A stretch of 64,000 nt of DNA from Glandiceps talaboti. Lineage: Eukaryota > Hemichordata > Enteropneusta > Spengelidae. A program made the position numbers and the translations under genes. Below are positions 51,781-62,894 of this stretch, one piece after another. The DNA lies in contig NC_135562.1 in NCBI RefSeq assembly GCF_964340395.1, positions 20,825,126 to 20,889,125 on the forward strand, written 5' to 3'. Each line of letters opens with the position of its first letter. Position 1 is the stretch's first letter. The notes below the pieces were generated by a model. The model did not search any database. It saw only the letters and a list, made by a program, of their open reading frames with translations, and was not told the origin of the DNA.

Positions 51781-51785
51781 CATTT

Positions 51786-52170
51786 TGAGTCACCAGTCTG
51801 GGAACCACTAAGTTTCAAAGTTGATTTGCTCACCCCTGGTAAATTACTATAGTCACCAGTCTGGGAACCACTAAGTTTCAAAGTTGATTTGCTCACCCCT
51901 GGTAAATTACTATAGTCACCAGTCTGGGAACCACTAAGTTTCAAAGTTGATTTGCTCACCCCTGGTAAATTACTATAGTCACCAGTCTGGGAACCACTAA
52001 GTTTCAAAGTTGATTTGCTCACCCCTGGTAAATTACTATAGTCACCAGTCTGGGAACCACTAAGTTTCAAAGTTGATTTGCTCACCCCTGGTAAATTACT
52101 ATAGTCACCAGTCTGGGAACCACTAAGTTTCAAAGTTGATTTGCTCACCCCTGGTAAATTACTAGTATTC
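51786..52170. repeat. Near-perfect 63-bp tandem array, six units
   Basis: Six almost identical copies of a unit containing 'agtcaccagtctgggaacca', 'ctaagtttcaaagttgattt' and 'gctcacccctggtaaattac'. The lack of divergence implies very recent expansion or strong homogenisation. The minus strand is open throughout (NLPGVSKSTLKLSGSQTGDY repeated) because 63 is a multiple of three, but no splice or start context supports a protein. Confidence 0.93.
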
Positions 52171-52174
52171 ATTA

Positions 52175-53338
52175 AGTGGCACAAGCTGAGTTTATAAGCT
52201 TTTTACTCAAGTGAATCTTACATAAAACTTTGATTAACATATTCTAGTTTATGTTGATGCATGTCTTCTATAACATTACAATTTCTGTTCTGGCATTATT
52301 AGAACTATTAATGGCATAGTAGAGAGTTCCTATACATTTTTTGATATGCATATTAAATAAATGACATCATTGGATCATTCGTAAATGATATCTTAATGCC
52401 AGGTTTGAGTTCATTCAATTGCAAGTGATGGTTCAGTATACATAAGTAGAATATTACAATTCCCTTACCTTTTTGATATGCACAAAAAATGACATCCCAA
52501 AAACATATAAACTCAGCTTGTGTCCCTTTAAATCATTGCAAATAACAGTCTGAGGAAAATATTCATTTCAGTGATAGAGTCCTTAACTTGAAGGTACAAA
52601 GCATGAACCACCAAAATTACTGAGTAACTGTTAACAAACAATTGTCATTTCACTTGAAGTATAGAAATAATCAAAGTCTAATTTACAAAAAATTAGTGAT
52701 GTAATTCACCAAAGTTACTATGTGTAATTTGTCATGTCATGTGCCTGAATTAGTTAATATCACTCTTAAAACCCACATGTTTTTTGAGTGTGTAAATATT
52801 GGGTCTCTAAAAAAAGGTGATATATTTGTACTTTAAGAATCTAGTATTAAGACTTCAATATACGGTTGAATATGTATAAAAGTTATTGTATGTTGTGTAC
52901 TGGCCTGTATAACAATACTGCACAGTATAATCACATCCAAGGTGACAAGCAGCGATTTATTTTTGGTGAAGTGTCCTATTTTTTCATGGAATTTGTTAAA
53001 ATATGTACAAATTCCCATACATTTAAATTTTGAAATCAGGTCAAAATATTGTTTTTGTCAGGAACATGTTACTACATGATTGGCATGTCACAGATAAATT
53101 GCAGATAAATTGAAACAAATTATTAATGGTCATTAGTTGCCATCAGTATGGTTACATAAAAAAGCAACTTTTTTCCAGCATTTTTATGATTCACTGTAGG
53201 AAAATGCAAATGACTTACATTTGTAATGGGTGTTGTCACTACAAATTGAAAGATGCCGGAGTACTGACAAGACACCTAGTCTTATACTTGTATTTCCTGA
53301 CTAAAGAAAAATACCGGCTACCTGCACAAGTTTAGATA
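52175..53338. other. AT-rich intergenic sequence
   Basis: No gene recognised. The phrase 'tttttgatatgca' followed by 'aaatgacatc' appears near 52338 and 52471, hinting at a further dispersed repeat. Confidence 0.35.
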
Positions 53339-53340
53339 GG

Positions 53341-53695
53341 AGTCATGATGGGTGAATGCTTAGCGTGACCGGCTTGGAATCTACAGGTTGCAGGTTCAAG
53401 CCCAGTCGCTGCCTGCTGTTTGTTTCTGAGTGGCTAAAGTCCTTGGGCAAGATTTGAACCACGACTGTGCTTCAGTAAACCCAGCTGTATAATTGGGGAC
53501 CTGGTAGGATGTAGGTTGCAATGTGAAGGCTTTAATCCTATGCGCTGAAATGGCTGCAATGGATTGTATGCTCCCCGGGGAGTTGAGGAAGACTAAAGGG
53601 CCATTGTGCCGTTCTGATCCGAGCCAGGGGTAATAAATTGTAAAGCGCTTTGAGCATGGAGTGGGAAAGCGCTATATAAGAACCCAACATTATAG
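53341..53695 (+). mobile_element. tRNA-derived SINE
   Basis: The head has an A-box-like segment (about 53356-53373) and a clear B box, GGTTCAAGCCC (53393-53403), spaced like an internal RNA polymerase III promoter. A conserved-looking central body ('gtccttgggcaagatttgaa') follows, then a tail 'gtaaagcgctttgagcatgg ... gcgctatataagaac'. That tail type is shared with LINE 3' ends, including the related end at about 48913-48970. The element is about 350 bp, longer than a simple tRNA SINE. Confidence 0.75.
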
Positions 53696-53939
53696 GAACA
53701 AAGTAGGACAATAATGGTGATTATGAACGTTTTGACTAAATATTGAGCACCAAATGATGTGGACATGCATTATTAGATGACCGGGGTATAAATTCTGTAT
53801 TTTCTAATCAAACAAATACAATTTGTTTGATATACATTTCTGCTGAATCTCAAAAGGCAATGTGACCAACAGCAAAAATCATCAACTAACTCAGAATAGT
53901 TTCCTCCCCCAACGGGCCATGTGCATGATTTATCAAATG

Positions 53940-54690
53940 TGTCAAAATGTGTTCAAATGAAAATGATTGCATCAGAGATGTGGGTTTTGGGTCGAAAAAT
54001 GTGATTTTTGGTCAAAAAAACCTAAACTCCAACACTGCTGGGCAGATTGGCATGAAATTTGGTGGGTCCATTCTTAGATGTGAGTACATTCAGATTTGTT
54101 CATGACATGATGATTCCCTTAGTAATATGCAAATTAGGGATAAAAATGTGTCTTTTTGGTCAAAAACCTATAATTCCAAAACTACTCAGCAGATTGGGCT
54201 GAAATTGAAGAGGGATACATCTGTGGGTGTATAAATGAAGAAATATGAAGCATATAATGATCTCATAAGTAATATACAAATTACGTGTAAAAATGTGATT
54301 TTTAGTCAAATATTTATATCTCAAAAAGTACTTGGTCAATGAGACTGAAACCTGGTGAGATGTTTCTAGAAGTGTTATTCTGCAGATTTTCTTCAAAATA
54401 TTTTGACATAATTGCCCCTAGCAACCATGACTATGCCCTTAGCAACAACCGAATGACAGTATATTTTGCTCAAACAACAACATCATCTGTTAGGCAAGTG
54501 AGTAAACATTCAAAAAATGTATGCAAATTTGCCTAGCAACAAGACAACGCCCATAGCAACAACCAAATGATCATGTATAGTGCAAAGATAACAATATGGT
54601 TGGATAGGCAACTGGATAGTCATTCAGCAAATGAACACCTATTGTTAGCATGGACTAGCATATGGATAAACATTTTTTTAAAGTGTACAC
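53940..54690 (+). repeat. Dispersed repeat family B, copy 2
   Basis: Same orientation as 8690-9300. It contains three diverged copies of a ~130-bp internal unit ('aaaaatgtg', 'ttttggtcaaaaa', 'cagattgg...tgaaat'), so the element is built of tandem subunits. It ends with the 'ggataggcaactggatagtc' and 'ggataaacattttt' blocks. Confidence 0.7.
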
Positions 54691-55279
54691 GCCATTGGCA
54701 GTATTTTTTACATTTCTCATTACCTTTTCATGCCAACTATGGGTCGGTCGGTCGATTTAAATAAAAGATTAAAAACAAAAAATCCTTTTCCTCCTCTTTC
54801 CTGATCTTCTTTTCATTGGATTCCTGGTAACAAGCCCCTACACAATTGGTATGTTCTCAGCCCCCTACTTGAATATTCAACTTCTGTCATGAAAGAAATA
54901 CTCTCTTCATGAACAAGTGTTGTCATTGCCACCATGACTGTAAATGACATCAGCAGTCCAGACACTTGCTTATTCTTGCCAGAGAGGGCACTTTATCACA
55001 AAATATTAAGACAGGCAACATTTAAAACAATTATTTTGATGTTGGAGCTGAAAATTTGGTTCGGTCGGGTACTGAGAAACAGAAAAAAATAGGGTCACCC
55101 TTACTCAAGATAACCATGATAAAGCATTTGTTCGACTGATAAAGTATATGTGTGTGGTATTAAGTATAAGACTTGAGACTTATGCGAATTTGCCATCTTA
55201 CAAATGAAGTTACTGTTACATGACTTTTTATATGTATACACACTCAGATAACTTCAAATCAAATGCCATATTAAGTCAT

Positions 55280-55530
55280 AGAGATGTCAGACACACACAC
55301 ATACACACATACACACACATACATACATACATACATACATACATACATACACACACATACATATACACACACATACATACACACACATACATATACACAC
55401 ACATACATACACACATACATACATACATATACATACATACACACACACGCACACACACACACATACGCACGCACGCACACACATACATACATACATACAT
55501 ACATACATACATACATACATACATACAGTT
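55280..55530. repeat. (CA)n/(CATA)n microsatellite
   Basis: About 250 bases of mixed CA and CATA repeats. Long frames on both strands here are pure low-complexity artefacts. Confidence 0.97.
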
Positions 55531-55978
55531 GGGATGCAGAAGCAGACAAGTAATCTTTTTGTAGGAAAGAATTCGTTAATTCTCCCAGACTAGAGCCCCC
55601 CTCCTCCCCCTCCCAACCACTATTCAACCAATGTTGTGTTGATGAGAAGGTAGGGAGGGTTATGTATGAAAGTGGCAGTGGCAGACCACCAGACTTAATG
55701 AGAGAATATAGTCAGGGCAAGAAGGAAAACAAGTTTTATATCACCACAAAAACCAATAACTCAGTTGATCAATATCACACAAAATGTAAGTTTATGTAAC
55801 CACAAAATTAATCATTCAATTAAATAATCAATAAATCAATAAATTGATCGATCAATCAACCAATCAATCAATTACATGTCTGCTGATCCCTGTGGGTATA
55901 CAGACAAATATAAACTTAAGAATTTCCAAAACAATTATAGTATCAGCCAAAATTTCACGTTCTTCTTAACAACTCCAG

Positions 55979-56094
55979 GTGGAAGAGTTTCTGAATAAAC
56001 ATCGGTCTTTGACTAGTAATCACTTAACAGAGCAGACGTTAGACTTTTTACAACTTCATTCAGGTGTGATATCATCTTCGTTGGTCACTTCAAG
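55979..56094 (+). pseudogene. Isolated, frameshifted copy of hydroquinone reductase exon 6
   Basis: Between CTCCAG and AAG/GTAGAT lie 116 bases, one fewer than the 117-base exon 6 at 48596-48712. The first part reads VEEFLNKHRSLTSNHLTE and, after a one-base deletion near 56033, the rest reads ADVRLFTTSFRCDIIFVGHFK. About 24 of 39 residues match exon 6, and both splice borders survive. I found no other exons of the copy in the surrounding 5 kb. It is best read as the relic of a second gene copy or a lone exon duplication. Confidence 0.8.
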
Positions 56095-56844
56095 GTAGAT
56101 TTGATATTGTGATTGCAAAACCATGAATGTTGTGTGATGAGGTAAAGCAAGATTCTTGGTCCAAAGACGTTTATAAAAATAAATGCAGGCGCCAGTGAAA
56201 CTGTTCGTGCAACAGTTTTTGTACACGACTTTCAGTGGGAGGGGATTTTTTGTATTGATCAATAGCAGGGGAAAACAGTCAGTATTTCAATGGGCAGAAC
56301 TTGTATGTCAGTTGAATGGGTAAGAGGAGAAGTCAAAGTCAGGAAAGGTATTTCAAAAAATTGAATTATATTAAAATGTAATAAATAGAGTGATTGATTG
56401 ATATTTTTTAGGGTAAATAAATGAAGTTTAAAATTTTTTGTTTGTTTGTGTAGTTGCTTCCTTCCATTGTGGTAACCTGCAGAGTTCCAACCAAGGTAAT
56501 AATTACAATTGTGACAAGTGACCGATTTTAATATAAATGATCTTATTACTGACAACAAATCACTCAAAACATGTAGTGTAAGAAAATATATGAGTATCTT
56601 TAATTCTCCAAGTGAATTCAGAGCTACTAATATTCTATCTTGAAACCAAAAACCACTCAGAAATATATCTTAAGATGAACACTTTCTTCTTTTCAAACAG
56701 ACAGTTAATCTTCAAATTCTTTCTTATCTCTTTTCCACTTCAAAGACAAATCTTAGATTTATAAAATGCATTAATTTACATTCTTTATAAGTTCAATATA
56801 AAGTACAAAACTCTATATGATATGTCACAATCAGACTGAATTCA

Positions 56845-56985
56845 AATGAAGGGGCATCAGTATTTTTTCTGGGTGCAAAAATTTGGAAAGACAATATCCC
56901 CGTCACCATTAAATATATTATAAATAACTATTTACATTGTTTCAAACAAACCTTCAAGAAACATCAACTGGAGCAGTATGGCTGA
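56845..56985 (+). pseudogene. C-terminal fragment of a second non-LTR retrotransposon ORF2
   Basis: Forty-six codons from 56845 read NEGASVFFLGAKIWKDNIPV and on to HCFKQTFKKHQLEQYG, then TGA. The G-x-x-x-W-x-x-x-I-P ... F-K-x-x-x-K-K-H pattern is typical of LINE ORF2 ends of the jockey/L2/RTE kind, and differs from the one at 48800. AT-rich tail sequence follows. Confidence 0.6.
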
Positions 56986-57073
56986 TCAACTGTATATTTA
57001 GATAATCCTGTATATATAATATATTATATATTATTTTGATTCATATTAGTCCCTTGCTGTGAATTTCTGTTTA

Positions 57074-57437
57074 TTAAAGTGGACATATGGATGAGGATTG
57101 GCTATTTATTTTGAATTTTGAATTCATAAAACAATTATATCATGGTTTCCTATATGTAAAATCAACGTGAAACAACATTGATTAAGAAGTCTGTGTTTGT
57201 AAGCCACTGTACATTGCGAAAAGCTAAAAAGGTATGAAATGTTTGTTGTTGTATGTAGTATAAATAAACATTTTACTCATTTATTAATGTGCTGCAATTC
57301 GTTGAGTTACAAACAAGGACTTGGCATATTTTAATTGTTTCACATTGATTTTTCAAGTTGGAAGCCATGATAAAATTATTTTACAAAATTAAAAATCCAA
57401 CATAAATACTAAATCTTCATCTATATGGCTACTTTAA
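57074..57437. mobile_element. TTAA-flanked MITE, copy 2
   Basis: Same family and orientation as 45537-45875. TTAA lies at 57074-57077 and 57434-57437, with ends AGTGGACATATGGATGAGG and TTCATCTATATGGCTACT. The interiors share 'gagttacaaacaaggacttg' and 'gcatat' blocks. The copies differ by perhaps a fifth of their bases, so both insertions are old. Confidence 0.8.
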
Positions 57438-57439
57438 TA

Positions 57440-59110
57440 AGTTAGGGGACAGGTCTGTAAGCTATTTCCTGAGTCTCCATTTATCCACTGTTAAGGTTTA
57501 TATTCATTTGGGTAAATAAACTGATTATATCTATCCACTATTAGCATTACCTTTGTTTTTGCTTTATTGTTCTGTATATTATATGTATTTACGTTTTGCT
57601 CTTGGCCACCGCCCTGGGAAGGAGGTGATCACTCTTCCAGCAACAGAATTGAAAACAAATGACAATAAACAAAGAAAATTGAGGTAAATACAGAAATCAG
57701 TTACTCACTACATCAGATATTAATCAGACAGCAATCTATCCATACAGGATTTACATGCTTAATAAAAATATATGATTATACATTTTGTGATATTTTACAT
57801 AAATTTTACATTATTAAAAACATTTTTACAAATCTGTGTGAAAAAATATTCTACACTTACTTAAAAATTGTTGATGCCATAAAGTACCATGGTAACTGAA
57901 TAATAACAAGTCAAAAAAAACAATTTAAAAGCACTTGTATTCTATGTGACTTCATTTTGTTGATTCAAGGACTTCACGTCTTCAAAACTTCTTAAAATAA
58001 AGAGTATACATACTTCAAGATGTACTTCATGATGTGACATTCTAGTACTAGTAGCATCTATTTTACTAAATTAAGAAAATGACTAAAGAGAGCATACAAT
58101 AAAACGTCATAGTAATACATTGGGGCAGTTATAATGATTGTGAAATAGAATTCAAACAACCCGAAGGATCAAAAGTAGCTAAGTACAATTGTAGCTGCTT
58201 CATTTCTTTTACAACTATATTGCTTGCCTTTATGAATGTACACATTCATCATGGAAAGAACCTTCATAAAAGACAGGTAGTCTCAAACTGGTTTAATATT
58301 GCATGCCAAAGTTATTATCCCAAATTCAGAATTGACCTTTACTGGGGTCAAGATAAGTACAATTCTCTATGAACAAGAATGCCATCCTAAAACTGTTGAC
58401 AGATAAACACTTGAAGCCTTGGTCTCATTATGACTGAATTGAGTAAATCTACCCAGGGGCATGAAGCAACAATTCTGGTGAAATCTGAAAATGATAATGA
58501 TATACAGGTAATAAAGGCCCAAGTTAGCTATGAGTCACATTTACATACTTACTTCTTTATTTATAGTATATTTTAATAAACTCATTATACACGTCTACAC
58601 ATATTTGTTATTTTGGGTATGAGGCCAGAAATGATTATATGTATGCATGTACTTGTACACATTCTGGCCTTTTAAAAAAATGAAATAATTGCAGAAAAAA
58701 TTTATATAACTATCGAAGACTCCAAAAAAGAATAAAGGAAAAGAACATTAATGGAACATGATTATGGTGCAAAATCGACGCTTAGTTCGCTTGCGACAGC
58801 TGACGCGCTGCTGGCCATGCTCGAGCTCAAACGCATTCCTTGCTTAAACTAGTAATACAGAGGGGTAGGACACGACATCGAATAAACCAATCAGGACGCT
58901 TCAAATCGAATGTGTGACCCATGAATTTTCTCTCGAAGCTTGATACCACCTGCTGCCATCTTGTGGTGAGATATATATTTCACATGTTGCAATACATTAT
59001 GGAGTTTGCGGGACATTAAAACAGATTGCCGAAACAGCAAATTATTTTAAATGAAGTGCCGAAACGTCACGTCTGTTGTGAGGGAAATAAACAAAAACAC
59101 AATTGATAAT
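57440..59110. other. Intergenic sequence downstream of the NLR gene
   Basis: No gene recognised. A small inverted repeat (GGCCAGAAATG near 58623 and CATTCTGGCC near 58664) could be a mini-MITE. A CpG-rich stretch at about 58775-58960 differs from its surroundings and might be a promoter or a repeat. Confidence 0.35.
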
Positions 59111-59113
59111 ATT

Positions 59114-62100
59114 TTACTTTAGATAGACTATAGATAGTGACTTAAGATTCAACTCCTTACAGCCCTCACAAAACTTCATAAACTCATACTTCCCCCAAGA
59201 TTTATTTGTAACAGTAATTGTGGTGCTATTCCTATCTTCAAGGAAACTTAATTCATGCACGGGAAGTTTATCAGCACTAAAGTCTTCATCCTGTAAATAA
59301 GACTTCAGTTGATCTTTGATACATGATAAAATGACAGATATGCCAGGCACATTATGGGCAACATTAATTCATAGCTTCTTACTGTGCTCACGCTGAACAG
59401 TGAACAAATAATGTATTCCTTGCATACCTATATTTGTATTGCTAACATCACACATTTCAAAACTTGTAAGCCAGTGTAATTCTGACCCTATTACTTTGAT
59501 TCCTTCATATCCAATGTTACTTGAGCTTATATCTAATTGTCTAAGATGTGGCCAGTATTTAAAATGTATTGCTAAGATAGATGCAGTCTGATTATCTAGC
59601 TTACTAAGTTTAATTTTCTTTAAACCTGTAATCATCTTTGAGAACATTACTATAATCCTGACTTGACAATATTGTAGCTGGCATATCCAAGACAGTGAAT
59701 AAATCCTGCAACTCACACAATCTGAGATAATCTTTGTCTAAGTCTGGAATGGTATAATATCCTTGAAGTTAATCATTTACATCAGAAATAACATCTGAGG
59801 AAACAGATAAATTGTGACTAATTGCAACTTTACTTGCACTACTTGTTATGTCGTTCAATAAGGTTTGCATTCCCTGCCATCCAAAGGTGTTTGTACTCAG
59901 ATTGATATATACAATTTGTGTAAAGCCAGATATGACTTCACCAAGCCCTGTTACATCCTCAATGCTATTATAACTTAGATCAACATTTTGTATCTTTGGT
60001 GGAATATTTGTCAATATAGTCATAGCACTTTCATGTGAGAGCTTATTATGACTTAAATCTAATGATCTCAAACAAGGCAAATCCCTGAGATTCTTACTTA
60101 GGTGTTCAACATGACCTTTATCCATAATACAGTTTGGCATTGAAAGTTGTTCCAACTTTGTCAATAATCTAACTTCTTGACATACAAATAGACACTCAAC
60201 TTTAGACAACCCAGACATATTACATTCAGTGATGGTTTGTAGTTGATCAAAGAGTCCAAGGTCTGCAATATCACTTAGCAATAGATGATCCTTTCTTAGG
60301 TCAACTAGTGTATGCAATTCAGGGATTTGTCCAGCAATATATGGTAATACAGCATGTAGGCTATTCAAATTATGACTGATATCAATTTTACTCTGGATTT
60401 TATAACTGGTGATGCCAGTCAGGAGGGTCTCTACTCCACCTGATCCATAATTATTTGAACCCAAATTTACACTTTCAATATTTTCTAAATCTGATATGAA
60501 CTGAACAACTACATTTGTATTTGTAATTCTATTGGAACTGAGATCCAAATGTTTGACATGAGGTGACATGGTTGCTGATACATCTTCTAATGTTACAGGA
60601 GTATTATTAACCTTAAGATGAGTGAGAGATGGTGGAACTCTTTCTAATAGTTTCTCAAAAAGATAATTTGTCAACGCAATGTTATTAATCTCAAGATGTC
60701 TCAACTCTGTTAAATGATTCAGAGTCTGAATTAAATTTTCACAGAAATCCCTTACCCTATCACTTCTAAATACATTTTTAACTGATATTTGCTTAACATG
60801 TGTGAGGAGAGTTAATAAGAGATTACAGAGCAGTGTAAAACTGCTGTCAGAGTCACTTTCATCATCAATATTGATATCTACAATTGTTGCAGTAAAATAT
60901 CTCAGAAAAGTGTACAGATCACTTAGATTTTTTATTTTATCTGCCATCGACTGTACTTCTGAAATTTCTACCTTAGCACTTATGAAATGTAGGAAATCAC
61001 ACATTCCTTCAGCAATACCATTATTGCCCAGTTTTACATCTTTGATGGGCAGTAAAGCTATGCATTCATCTAAGCCTATCTTGTAGTTCCTTATATCTAA
61101 CAGTGTCAGATTTGGGAGAACCTTTATAGCTTCTATCAACAGAGGACAGTCACTTTTACACAAAGTGCTCTCAGCAAGGCTTAAGGTATGTAAATTAAGC
61201 CTAGTGTCTAGTCTAGTCATACACATCAACATATGACGACTAAGATTTGCATTCATTCCAATGAGATCAAGTCTTTCAATGTCTTTACTGTATGCAAATG
61301 CTTGTAGAAACATTTCTTTGTGACAAACTTTAAAAGCAGAAATAAATATACTAAATTGTATCCTGACGTTATTACATTTTGGAACTGCTTCAGTACTGGC
61401 ACTGAGAGACTTGCTTACAAACAAACGTAATATTGGAATGGCTCTTAAGAATTTAGCTGCCACAGCAAACTCATGTGAGTTACATATTTCAAATTCCAAG
61501 CTTGAAATTTCTTTTGTTCTTATCTTCTGTTTAAGTTGTTCAGAAAGATCTGGTTCATGTTTTTCAGAATAAAAACAAATGTCTGCGATAACAGAAGTGT
61601 GCTGTAAAACAACACTTAAAGCATGCAAACTTTGGTTTGAAATGATGTCAACGCTGGACAAATCAAGGGTTTGATGTCCAAGTATACCTTCGGTACACTT
61701 TGCAAAGAGAGCAGCATGTTGACATTCAAACAAACAAAGCCCTAGGGTTTCTAGGTTATGACCCATTACAAATCCTTCCTTATTAACTGCATTAGCAACG
61801 GCTTCAATAATAATTCCTGCTTCTTTGCCTAATATTCCTGAAATGTATGAAAATATCATAGGCAAGTTGTCTTCACAGCATTTGAAAGATCCTTCTTGTT
61901 TCAATTGGTGAAACTTTCCAGTGGTCTTGATTGTATTGCTTAAATACAGTGCAATCATATACATGTACACATAGAGATTTGGAAATTCAAACCTGGCACT
62001 ACTGTCAGATTTCTTCACCAAATCAAACAAATATAGCTGTAAGTTAGACATTTTGTGTGTGTTTGCCAATGATTCTTGCAGAATCCCAATATTGTCTTCT

Positions 62101-62464
62101 GTAAGGTTCTCATACAACATCTTCCCTATTTCACTAAACCTGTCCAGTGCAGTTTGCCATACATTATCTAAGTCAAGTTTACATTCTTTACAAAACATAT
62201 CTACATGGTACTTTATGGCATATTCAGTTGCAGTTGTCAAAGTTGGATGTAAAGTATAACCATTCTCAAACCAGTAAGCTACTAATGCAGGAAAGAAGAA
62301 TTCTTCCTGTCTAAGTGCATTTACCACTGGGTGAAATCTTGATTGGTTCAAATACTTAGCCTGATGAATGTTTTCTACATGAGTCAGTACATATCTCTCC
62401 CATTGATTACATTCACAATGTCTGTACACAGTCTGTGCACTCTGCAGTGGTACACTTGAGATCT
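59114..62464 (-). pseudogene. NLR gene: post-NACHT region and leucine-rich repeats, 3' LRRs disrupted
   Basis: An acceptor (TTTTTTCAACAG) opens the exon at 62464, and the frame stays open to a TAA at 59771-59769 (about 897 codons). The first ~250 residues match the end of NACHT and the region after it in NOD-like receptors: FFPALVAYWFENG, TATEYAIKYH, IGKMLYENLTED. Ribonuclease-inhibitor-type LRRs follow, with LRSLDLSHNKLS, IQNVDLSYNSIED and VYINLSTNTFG near the end. The LRR reading continues past the TAA in the same frame, shifts phase near 59645, continues as LRQLDISSSNIGYEG, meets a TGA at 59371-59369, then runs to 59114. No P-loop is visible in the window; the NACHT core should lie in upstream exons to the right. 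It may be a pseudogene, or a gene truncated only at its last LRRs. NLRs sense intracellular microbial signals. Confidence 0.75.
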
Positions 62465-62569
62465 CTGTTGAAAAAATAGGATGGAATCAATTATTGATGT
62501 CATACCATACAATACAAGCTATGGTTAGTAGTTGACTATATTTTACATTCAATAAATTTGTAACATAAT

Positions 62570-62890
62570 TCTATGAGTGCACGAAATACATTTGATACAT
62601 TTGATACATTTGATGAGTTCACAAAATGCATTCTAGGTTCAGGCAATAGTCTGGGGAGCTTGCATGACATACATTTAATGCATTTAATACATTTTTTACA
62701 TTCTACAAGTATACAAAACACATTTAATACACACTCTTTTTTCATGTTATCAGTGCACAAAATATATTCCAGGATCTGGCCATTGTTGAGAGACCTCATA
62801 CAAAATACATTTAATACATTCTATGAGTGCATAAAATACATTCTTGAATTGGGTAAAGATTGGGGCACTTGCACAGAATACAGTTTATAT
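62570..62890. repeat. Degenerate CATTTGATA/CATTTAATA repeats
   Basis: Loose copies of 'tttgatacatttgataca' and 'acatttaatacattctatga' recur every 40-100 bases. They lie just upstream of the NLR exon and are probably intronic. Confidence 0.6.
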
Positions 62891-62894
62891 ATTT

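Noticed and set aside
53341-53420. Functional tRNA gene
   Set aside because: The A and B boxes are present but there is no cloverleaf with a proper acceptor stem, and a SINE body and tail follow.
55220-55627. Long His/Thr/Tyr- or Cys/Val/Met-rich frames
   Set aside because: Pure CA/CATA microsatellite translated on both strands.
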